DNA of 64,000 nucleotides from Lyophyllum atratum. Lineage: Eukaryota > Basidiomycota > Agaricomycetes > Agaricales > Lyophyllaceae. The notes under the pieces are model-generated. The model worked only from the letters and a program-made list of their open reading frames with translations, ran no database searches and was not told the DNA's origin. Positions 26,373 to 34,962 of the stretch are shown piece after piece; the stretch's first letter is position 1; each line of letters opens with the position of its first letter. A program made the position numbers and the translations under genes. Where the stretch lies: assembly GCA_014905825.1 (NCBI GenBank), contig JACGCN010000009.1, positions 682,001 through 746,000 on the forward strand, given 5' to 3'.

Positions 26373-29300
26373 TCATGCAGCCACAGACGGTATGAGAAGG
26401 GGAGCGCTATCAAAAAGTGCGAAGATGTCGAATATGTATTCAGCGAAGAGAGGGCATAACCCACGGTCACTAACGAGGTGAATAATGAACTGGGAGGCAG
26501 GGGGAGATTGATATGCGATCAGGAGGTCGGGGCGTAACTGTAGGACGGTGTGTATAAATTGCCGTCGCAGAGGCCTCAGGTTGGGGTGGCCTCTACAGGC
26601 AAAGAGAGCATGCGGTTCGTCCTCCACGGAAGATTCACAGAAGCGGCACAGTCGACGATGTCGCTCAATGTGGGGACGGCCTGAGACGTGGCGACGAAGT
26701 TGCTCGATTGCTAAGCAGTGGTCTGATAGAAGAAAACGTGTGATGGCGACACGGTGACGAGGGTTAGGAATTCGGAGGTATGGCTGCAGACGATACGTGG
26801 TGACGTCGTGATTCCCGACTTGAAATACCAATTTAGTGGAGGAGTTCCAGAGGTCAATGAGGTGCCGCTTTGCGACAAGAGAAACTTCGGAGGCAAGTTT
26901 GGGTGCGCGCGCAGTAAGGTTGCCGAGGGTGAGGTGAAGAGGGTAGGGCAGGGAATTCAGAGTGTGGAGTAAGCCGCTGATCCAGCAAGACTTCCCATGA
27001 GTCGCAAGCAGGAAAGAGTCACGCAGAGCGCAGGATGCAAGATGATGTCGAGGTAGGTTCAGGGCGTAGATAAGATATCCAATTGACAGCATCAGTCGAC
27101 GATACTTGATGGGGAGAATGCCTGTCTCGGTGAATAGAGGGTGTAAGACAGAGCGACCGGAGACGCGCAGCAGTCGGCGCAAGAATGAATGCTGAACGCT
27201 TTCGAGGTGTTTAAGGCCGACGCTGTCAACGTCAACGATAATTTCGCAGCCGGAGGTTAGGTGAGGGTCGACGCGTGCCATATAGAGTATCCTGCCGTCT
27301 GCAGGTGGCAGGGCGCCCAGGAAAGAATCGATGGCAAATGTCGCACCGGAGATACTCCGAGCAGCAGATGCCTTTGAAGCTAAGTGGGCGCGGAACATGT
27401 GCTTATGGCGGAAGTCAAAGGTGATGCCGACGTAGGTGTATGACGTGACGTGCTTGATAGGCTCGGAGTTCATGAACATGGTAGGGATCGGATGTCGATA
27501 AGAGCCTGCGAGAGCCCACTCCGATTTGACGATGCTGACAATCATACGATTGATCGAGCACCATCGGCACAGGGCATCAAGTTTCGACTGAAGGCCAGTA
27601 TGCGAGGTGGAGAAAAGGACGATGTCGTCGGCTTGTTCTACATGGGAGACGGGACAGCCATTCAAGCAAACATCGTGAGGGTGATGGGGGAGATGGAAGT
27701 CGGAGAAGAAGACATTCCAGAGACCGGGGGAGGCGGTGTCGCCAGTCAGCAAGCCAATTAAGGACGAGAACGATTCAGAGATTTCCCCCCCAGCACGGAC
27801 GATGTACCGCATCTCTGCATACAGGTTCCGTAACCAATCAAATATAGGACCCGAGACGCCCTTCCCATACAGCTTGGACCAAAGGGTGGGTAAGTCTGTC
27901 GAGGGAAAAGCGTTCTTGAGGTCGACGAACGCAATGAATAAAGGCAGTCCATCGGCTTGAGCGCGTTCAATGGCGCAGCGTAGAATGAAGGAATTATTGT
28001 TGGTACGGTACCGTGGTCTGAAGCCATTCTGCGTGTCAGGCAACACATGTTCAGCCTCCGCCCAGTCGCGAATGCGCTTGTCAACAAGGAGGGTGAGGAG
28101 TTTGAGCATACAGGATTGAAGACCGATGAGACGGTAGCTGTCAGGATTGGTGCCGTCCTGATTTGTTTTCAGAATTCCGATGAGAACTGTGTGAAGCCAT
28201 GGACCAGGGGTGCGACCTGAGTCAATGCATGCCTGGAGTAGAGGTAAGAGGCGCTCGTTTGGGATGTTGACGATCAAGGAGTACGAAACCCCGTCTGCTC
28301 CCCTCGCGCTTTTAGGACTATGCTTTGCAAGTTTCGCCTTGGCCCATTGCAACTCGCCGATAGTGAAGGGGGAGCTGAAAAAGGAACCTGAGGTACGGTC
28401 TACGGTGGTGACAGGGAGAGCGTCGGCGAGGGACCGTGCAGCGGCATGGGCTCGGACATCAAACACGGGTGGAGGAACGGGCAGCGGATTGATTCGGGCT
28501 CGGAAGACATGGTAGAGCTGATGCGCGGTGACTTGCAGGGGACGAGATTTAGGATCAGTCCATTTACGAATGAGATTCCAGTATTCTCGATTCGTTTGAC
28601 AGGATTTTAGATCCTGCAGATTGCTAACCTTCGCCGCGCGCTCGGCAGCTCGCCCCCGGTGAGCATCGAGATTAAAGTCGATATAGTCAGGAGAGACGTT
28701 GTCGACGTCTTTAGAGGTCGGAGGTACAGCCAATGAAAGTGACGTGGAGACTTTAGGTACTGTGGTTGTGGGAGGGGGTGGTTCAGAAATAACACGTGGT
28801 TGCGGGCCTCGCGACGGGATGTGGTACACGAGGGAGTCGTGCCGTCGGGTACACGCGGCGTTAGCGAGTAACCTTCCCTCCAATTGATGCACCACGCGGG
28901 GGGAGGCATGCAGAGGTAGGAAATCCACGGATGCAGCGCGTGCAATAAGGAATTGCACAATGAGGGCGAGAATATCTCCGTTCGAACACTGCCAGCCTTG
29001 GGACATATGTCGAGAAGCGAAGAAAACCAGTGTTCGAATTAGACCTTTTGATGATGAATATAAACGTAGGGGGACATCAGGAGGGGAATGTTGCAGGACG
29101 AAAAGGACAGCAGCCGCTGAAGCCCTGGCGTCGGTCTGTGTACCTGTGATCCGGTGACCGATGTTGCGGTGGCATTTCGGCCCATAGTACACACCGAAGG
29201 CAGCCACGGGAGGCCCATTGTCGTACCGGTGGCATGTGGAAGCGGTGTAGACGCTAACAGGTGGGACAGTGTCATGCGCCTGACCATATAACGCCGAAGT

Positions 29301-30297
29301 TGCGTCTTCGACAGGGAGGGCGGAGGTTAAGGTGGCCTCAAGGATAGTGTTCAAGTTTTGCGTCGCGTGGTCTGCAGGAGGACCCGCTAATAGCTGTGTC
29401 AACAATTTGCGGGCGTTGGAGGCCTTAGGAGGCTGGGAGGTTTCGGGCGTGACGCGAACGTAGTAAGTGAGACGAAGTTGGGCATGGTCGGACCATCGAC
29501 TTTGAAGAAAGTTGAGAGAGCGAGGGCGTAAGAGAGTGATCATAGCAGTATTGGCTAAGACGTAGTCGACGACCGCAGATCCACCTGGTTGAAACGAGGT
29601 AAACGATCCTTGCTGTGATGCGTCAAACAGTGTTCCGTTCAGTATCGCAAAAGAGTGGTCGTTGCACATAGCTAAGACGCGATTACCACGAGCGTTGCGC
29701 ACCGGGTCTGGAGAGGATCTCGGGAGCGCAGTGGTGGTCGATTGGGCGGACGAGATGCGGGCGTTAAGATCTCCGATGATCATCACCGGGCCAGAAGAGA
29801 TGGCAGAGATCGTTGTGACGGTACTGAACAGGCGCTCTTCAGGGTTGATATCAGTCCACTTGTACCAATTGGAATTCGGAGGAGGGAGGTAACAGCAGGC
29901 GATAATACATTCAGCCAGTCGAAGAACGAGGAGATCTGGCGCGCAGAGATCCGTCATGAGGTGTATATCCAAAGACGACTTAAACACAGCGGCGACTCCA
30001 CCCCTCTGTGAGTCCCAGTTGGGAGATAGAGGTCGAGAGACTGCGAAAATAGAGAACCCATCTGGGAGTTGCAAGCAGTTCTCCTGAGAGGGACGAAGCC
30101 ATGTTTCGAGAAAGAAGGTGACGTCGTGTTGTTGTATTAAGGTAAGTAGCTCGGATTGCGTACTTTTAAGCGCCAGATTACCATGGAGGTTCCATGCGCA
30201 AACATGTAGACTAGGACGGAAGTTAAAGTGATGTATAGTAACATGTCGGAAAAGTCCTACCCCCGGAAGTCCCTTCCCCTGATGAGCTCGAGGTCAT
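26373..30297 (-). CDS. LINE ORF2: endonuclease - RNase H-like - reverse transcriptase - CCHC
   Basis: Open frame of about 1,300 codons without a usable ATG at its start. In order: an AP-type endonuclease (CAWNLHGN, VMIIGDLNAR, WSDHAQL); a region at 28845-29258 with RNase H-fold character but no catalytic acids (VSVYTAST, FGVYYGPK, GWQCSNGDIL); a reverse transcriptase (FVDLKNAFPS at about 27907-27931, catalytic HVEQADDIVLF at 27612-27646 with Gln where Tyr/Phe is common); a thumb region; and a C-terminal knuckle (CRFCESS, then PHALFACRGH near 26580-26660). The frame lies at -1 relative to ORF1 and overlaps its end. A frameshift or re-initiation is therefore needed to make this protein. The chain is intact to the stop at 26373. 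Confidence 0.85.
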
Positions 30298-31564
30298 CGA
30301 TATCAGCAGAAATGGGACAGAATCTGGGTGGTAAGTTTGGGTCGTCTGCGTGCATCGTAGCCATATGTCCCATGCCAGGAGGTGGGAGGGACGTGAATTG
30401 GTGGATGAAAGAGGAGGACAGGTGACGATTCCTGAAACGAATACTAAGAATCGTAGTGTTGCTGTTCCATCGACCAGCGCTAAGGACGTTGCCATCAACG
30501 AAGTTAGACATTTTGGTAACAATTGCGCGTGCGATGGCCAATGAGTTCCCGTTGGGGGCGACGGGGTGTATAAGAACGTCACGGTCGTCAATTACCACCC
30601 TGGACTTTTTATGGAAACCGCTGTCGTCTTCATGAGCACGCTTCTGTCCCGGGTGCATGCCCTGGATTCCGTAGGAAGGCCCGGCAGCTGTGCGCCCATC
30701 GTTCGGGTTGAACGGGGCGGAAGGGTGGTTGAAGTGGGGGGACGTATCGAGCGCAGGGGAAGGGATGTATGAGGGAGCGACGGAAGGAGGTGGAGCGGAG
30801 GCGCGCGTAACGACGGGGGAGGTGCGCATAGTGTGAATATCTTGGCGTAGACCGTTAACAGCACGAGAGAGGTTGTTAACGTCTTTACCATACGCGACGA
30901 CGGTGTTACAAAGTTTATTGAATTGTTCGTTAGTGCGCAGAGCGTGGTCGAAGCCAGACCCTACGTTCGAACGTTGGGGCGCGGACCCATAGTCTTGAAT
31001 AAGTTTAGTAAGGCGCTCATTACGGTCGTCGGTGGAAGTGGTGAGGGACGATAATTCATCTTCCAGCTTTTTGATGTGGGAGGCGAGGACGGCGTCGTTG
31101 TGGAATGCACGATGAAGCTCATCGCGGGCCGTAGTTGTACGAGGAGAGGAGAGAGGCAGTGTGATCCCAACGACGTCGACCATGGAGCGGTCGTATTCGG
31201 TAATGAGAGAAGGTTGGGCAACGACATTCTCCGTTGAAGTCGAAGGTTCAGTAGGAGAGTCTATCACGGCGCGGGAGGATGCAGTTTGCTTTCGGATTGG
31301 CCTGGCTTTACCTTTGCCTTTAACTGTCGCAGACGAGATCGCCAGGGAGCGACTGCCGTTGCTAGGCTGAGCGTCCTCTTCGCCCCCGAGAGCCGCAGCA
31401 GAGGGTGCGATGGAAGGTGGAACACCAACGCTTTGACAACTATTCTGTGTATGGTCGAGCGGGTCGTCAAACTCGCCGCTCGGAGGTGTTGAAGGACCCT
31501 CCTGTTCGAGAGGGGTAATGCTGGGGAAACGAGGGAGAGAGGGCAGGCGGGGAGTGTCAGACAT
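30257..31564 (-). CDS. LINE ORF1 (copy adjacent to ORF2)
   Basis: 435 aa from an ATG. It has a Pro/Ser-rich, basic N-terminus (KGKGKARPIRKQ), a coiled-coil-like middle (LASHIKKLEDELSSLTTS) and a C-terminal folded region (VVIDDRDVLIHPVAPNG, TTILSIRFRNRHLSSSFIHQ) that resembles an RNA-binding/RRM-like ORF1 domain. The product should coat the LINE RNA. The last codons are RDFRG, then TAG, with five Gs directly before the stop. The second ORF1-like gene upstream has the same layout and related C-terminal sequence, for example DVLIHPVAP versus DVLVRNVTP. Confidence 0.7.
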   Translation of the reverse strand: MSDTPRLPSLPRFPSITPLEQEGPSTPPSGEFDDPLDHTQNSCQSVGVPPSIAPSAAALGGEEDAQPSNGSRSLAISSATVKGKGKARPIRKQTASSRAVIDSPTEPSTSTENVVAQPSLITEYDRSMVDVVGITLPLSSPRTTTARDELHRAFHNDAVLASHIKKLEDELSSLTTSTDDRNERLTKLIQDYGSAPQRSNVGSGFDHALRTNEQFNKLCNTVVAYGKDVNNLSRAVNGLRQDIHTMRTSPVVTRASAPPPSVAPSYIPSPALDTSPHFNHPSAPFNPNDGRTAAGPSYGIQGMHPGQKRAHEDDSGFHKKSRVVIDDRDVLIHPVAPNGNSLAIARAIVTKMSNFVDGNVLSAGRWNSNTTILSIRFRNRHLSSSFIHQFTSLPPPGMGHMATMHADDPNLPPRFCPISADIDDLELIRGRDFRG

Positions 31565-31896
31565 CAGGGGCGGGAAGAAGCACGGTAGTGGCGGGTAAAG
31601 GAGGGCAGTCTAAATAAAGGTCTACGGCGGCGGTGACGACGCGTCGAATGGTGCTAGAATGTTAAGGACTTTTGGGTCGCCGAGACATGATGACATTGTG
31701 GTTGAGGCATGTTCCGTATAAAGGCCTATCAGCACTCACTTAGTAGGGGAACAGGCAGGAGGCAATGAAAGATACAATTGAACGGTAGCGGACGGGAATG
31801 TAGTACTTTTAATTAGTGTTACGGCGGGAACGTAGGATAAAGCTTTAAGTATCAATTTAGACGGGAAGCTCGTGATCATTTAACTAGGGCGGCATT

Positions 31897-32982
31897 TTAT
31901 TTGGAGAGGAGAGCGGAAGCCATAGGATCGTCGGCGACGGCGTCCTCGGCAAGAGTCGCAGAGATGAGGGAAGAGTCTGGAATGGTCGAGGAAGCGAATG
32001 CGGACATGAAATCGTGCGCAAGCGTACGAGTGTGGAATCGAAGGCTGATGGTGGTAGGGTTATGCGGGAGACGTATGGCAGTGCGAACACTATCCGGTTG
32101 GAGTTTCGGCAGACACTGGAAAAGCAGATAAACAAGATGCATCGGGGGCTCGTCGGGGGTGACGTTGCGGACGAGTACGTCTCGGGGTGTGATATGCCTT
32201 CGTCGACGCAAGTAAGCTGCGGAGGACCTTGCTCGGGCCAACCGTGACATGTGGGAACGACGGGAGCGAGAAGGGAACTGCTCGTCGTACGCAGATGGAC
32301 CATCCTGGGATCCTTGTGCAACACCCATGGTGGGTTCGTCAACAGGTGTCGGAGGCGAAGGGGCACGGGTTGACGTTATAGCAGGACGCAGCGGAGATTG
32401 GAGGTGAAGGGAGTGGACGACCTCATCAACATTGGTGTCGACGACCCCAAGATCGCGTCGAAGAGACGAAGATTCGGTCGAGAGTCGACGCAAATCAGCT
32501 CCGTGGGACGCGACAGTGTCGAAGAGGTCCTTGAGAGACATCGCGGGAGCCGCAGCATTACCGGGATTTGCTGTAGATGACGGGTCGTTGTGAAGAAGGG
32601 CCATGACGGCGGAGTGCCGCCGGTGCATCGTGTGACCGAGGTAGTTAACCAGTTCTCCGAGCTGGTGGACGTCGTGGGCAAGGACGGACACGCGGTCGAC
32701 GGGCTGGTGGTCATGTACCGGTGATGGGACACGTGGGGGTGCAGGGGCCTCAGCATGCAGGCGCGGGATGAGATGAATGTGAGTGGACGGTACAGGGGAT
32801 GGGGAGGCATCGTGAGAGGTAGCCCGTGACACGACGCCATTGGCTATAGCACGCTCGGCCTCGAGTGCATCCATTGCGGTCTGAATAGGGTCGGGATCAA
32901 AGGGCGAGAGCGAGTGGGAGGAGACGACGGTAGGGGAAGCGGAGGAGACCGTTATGGGGGATGCCTGTCGTTGAGACGCCAT
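31897..32982 (-). CDS. Second LINE ORF1-like gene
   Basis: 361 aa from ATG 32982 (an open frame continues upstream to 33075). It has a Ser/Pro-rich N-terminus and a coiled-coil-like centre (VDRVSVLAHDVHQLGELVNY; GADLRRLSTESSSLRRDLG). An Arg-rich segment (RSRRSHMSRLARARSSAAYL) comes before a C-terminal domain (DVLVRNVTPDEPPMHLVYLL; TTISLRFHTRTLAHDFMSAF) that mirrors the other ORF1. It lies 332 bp upstream of that gene on the same strand. It is either a true extra ORF of this LINE or the remnant of another copy. Confidence 0.6.
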   Translation of the reverse strand: MASQRQASPITVSSASPTVVSSHSLSPFDPDPIQTAMDALEAERAIANGVVSRATSHDASPSPVPSTHIHLIPRLHAEAPAPPRVPSPVHDHQPVDRVSVLAHDVHQLGELVNYLGHTMHRRHSAVMALLHNDPSSTANPGNAAAPAMSLKDLFDTVASHGADLRRLSTESSSLRRDLGVVDTNVDEVVHSLHLQSPLRPAITSTRAPSPPTPVDEPTMGVAQGSQDGPSAYDEQFPSRSRRSHMSRLARARSSAAYLRRRRHITPRDVLVRNVTPDEPPMHLVYLLFQCLPKLQPDSVRTAIRLPHNPTTISLRFHTRTLAHDFMSAFASSTIPDSSLISATLAEDAVADDPMASALLSK

Positions 32983-33029
32983 CTGGTGGGGGGAGTAAGG
33001 GGTCGGACATGCAATGTCGGCGTGATAAA

Positions 33030-33290
33030 GGACTCCGTCCTGCACAGGAGAACGTCGTGGAATCGAGTGACGCAACTGTCGGGAGCGGCAGTGCTAAAGG
33101 ACTCCATTCTGCGCAGGGGAATGTGATGGAAGCAAGTGACGCAGCCGGCGCGAAAGCCCCGGGGGAGCACGGTGACATAGCCGGTTGCAGTGGATAGGCA
33201 TACCGTAGTGATAGGGTGATGCGCGCTTCTGCACAGGGGAATGTTGTGGAATTAGTGACGCAGCTGTCGGGAAAGGTCCAGCAGAGCGCA
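33030..33290 (-). repeat. Tandem repeats at the LINE 5' end
   Basis: Three or more diverged units share a core such as CTGCACAGGGGAATG followed by GTGGAAT...AGTGACGCAGCTGTCGG. Cores start near 33031, 33100 and 33223, with spacings of about 69 and 123 bp. Position and orientation are consistent with 5' UTR monomers that could act as an internal promoter. Confidence 0.55.
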
Positions 33291-33300
33291 GCGGCATAGG

Positions 33301-33899
33301 TGGGTGAAGTGGTTAAGCATGTGATATGGTTAAGGTGAGACATTTCTACGGACACAGAACGGAGGGTGGGCTCGGTACTCTCCCAATGTGAGTGAAGGAG
33401 AATACATGTGGGCTGGCTATGGCGTGTGTACGAAATGGGCTATGCACGAGAAAGTATGAACACGTCGGACATGCAGGAACACAAACACATCGGACACGAG
33501 GGAACACAAGCACGTCGGACACGAGAGATCACGAGCACAGCGGAAGGCAATCCAGGAATCGGGGCGGGTCTACAGAGCGAGCAACGGTGTGAGCAACCGC
33601 CTCAGTACGCCGGCACCCGTCGTCTCCGGTATGTGGAGAGCAGGCAACAAGGCGGATGAGGTTCGTGCGCCGTGGTGCAAAGAACTGTTCCATACGCTCA
33701 TGACCTTTCATGCTCCTACGGTTTGGAGGGATCTAACGTGGGACGGCCATTACAGACATAACCCCAATCAGTAACTCGTAACGCAGATCGTCGTCCGCAG
33801 TTTGCGAGGCAGGGAATGCGTTAAGACGGGTTTTATCTGGTTTTTGAGTTTTTGATGATGGTGGTTGTATAAGTACATCCGCTATATCATTGTACAGGC
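33301..33899. other. Spacer between LINE and F-box fragment
   Basis: It contains the minisatellite at 33458-33545. No supported gene was seen. Confidence 0.35.
33458..33545. repeat. Minisatellite, unit about 25 bp
   Basis: Three to four diverged units around CACGTCGGACACGAG, separated by GAACACAA-like sequence, occur in tandem. The array is short and imperfect. Confidence 0.6.
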
Positions 33900-34075
33900 C
33901 CTGTCCAGCGCCTGACGCATAAGAGCACCTTCCTCGACTATCTGGCCACGCCGTCCACTGGTGCAGCCAGCACATCATATGTTTGGAATCTTGTGCGACC
34001 CGCTGCGTGTCTCTTCGGAGTATGCAGCCCTCCAAGTCTCCGACATTCGTGTCTCGTTCCGAACCCAATATAAAT
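33900..34075 (-). pseudogene. C-terminal fragment of the F-box family
   Basis: On the minus strand one frame reads TRFQTYDVLAAPVDG and a second frame continues RGRCSYASGAGQGL. Together they match the end of the intact F-box protein at 44649 (KYVGYDVLTGPVEGG, WGRCYYAAGRG). A frameshift separates the two parts and there is no F-box, so it is a relic. It lies about 110 bp outside the left inverted repeat of the KDZ element. Confidence 0.55.
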
Positions 34076-34185
34076 GGGGCAGTGAAAGGATAGATCGTCA
34101 CCATGCGATATGCATGGACTGGCACATCTCTTCATGTACTCCATATCACAACGATCGATGTTGACCCAGGCTGTACCGTCAGTAT

Positions 34186-34243
34186 GATATATGAAACGAC
34201 TGTAGTTACCGTGAATGGGTGATATATCAATGGCTGTAATTAC
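34186..34243 (+). repeat. Left (sub)terminal inverted repeat of the KDZ region
   Basis: Blocks ATATATGAA, CTGTAGTTAC, TGATATATC and CTGTAATTAC appear in this order. The same order and the same 10 and 5 nt spacings occur in inverse orientation at 44347-44403. The bases between the blocks differ, as expected for conserved protein-binding sites. Confidence 0.6.
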
Positions 34244-34962
34244 CGTGTCACGTGACACTGCCAACGCCAGCCAAATACCTCGCTCCCCCACGGTACCCTG
34301 CTCGCTGTTGGGCGGCATACGGCTGGGGCGCTTCAGCGGTATTTATTTGGTCCTGGGTACGCGTCAATGCTTCGTCATGAGATGGTGGTACCTGAATCTC
34401 GTTCGAAATCTAAATAGGTTATAATTAGACGGGTATCTGTAAATGCTCCGCTACTGGAATGTAGAAAACATGAAAGATGACATATCACACGTATGGAAAT
34501 AAAATAACGGAGAACATATCAGACCTAAAACATCCTGTTCATTCAATTGTCTTGGCTTCTACAATTTATCGAGTCAATGTCGTCATATGATATTTAGGAG
34601 GAATAACGGAAAATAACATACGGAATGATCTGAATTCTAATCGCTCAGTAGTCGCTTATTCTGCCAGGCTACGATTTGGCCGGTAATTCGTAACAAAATC
34701 ATCGAGTCACCGAAATTTGAGCAATGACCTGAGAACTTACTTCCGGAGACTTCGGCGTCGCATGACTCGCATGAACATATTTCAAGTGCATAATCAATTT
34801 ATATTTCGAGATCAAGATGTTGAACAGGCAATGCGGCGAGTAAGAGCTACAAGTATTCTACATGAACCTATTACGTGTTGCTCACGCCTTGGGTTTCTTA
34901 CTCGGCCTGATAGAATATAAACGAGGTTAGAGTCAAAAGAGGTGGAGATATAGTAGGACAAC
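34244..34962. other. AT-rich stretch without a gene
   Basis: The 3' side of the gene ending at 34963. It is AT-richer than its surroundings, and no ORF with recognisable features was found. Confidence 0.35.

Larger units (their letters stand above)
26160..33300 (-). mobile_element. Structurally intact LINE (non-LTR retrotransposon)
   Basis: Read on the minus strand, the element has tandem repeats near its 5' end (about 33290-33030), two ORF1-type genes (32982-31897 and 31564-30257) and an ORF2 with endonuclease, RNase H-like, reverse transcriptase and CCHC parts. The 3' UTR ends in a TATCAC tandem tail at 26160, as LINEs ending in short repeats do instead of poly(A). All three frames are open, which suggests a recent and possibly active copy. 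The 5' boundary is approximate. It is set by the repeats and by the end of sequence resembling the element. No clear target-site duplication was found. Confidence 0.78.

Noticed and set aside
27450..27761. Plus-strand frames inside the LINE ORF2.
   Set aside because: Shadows of the reverse-transcriptase frame with no domain content.
33458..33545. CRISPR-like array.
   Set aside because: The units are contiguous and imperfect without unique spacers, and the genome is eukaryotic. It is a minisatellite.
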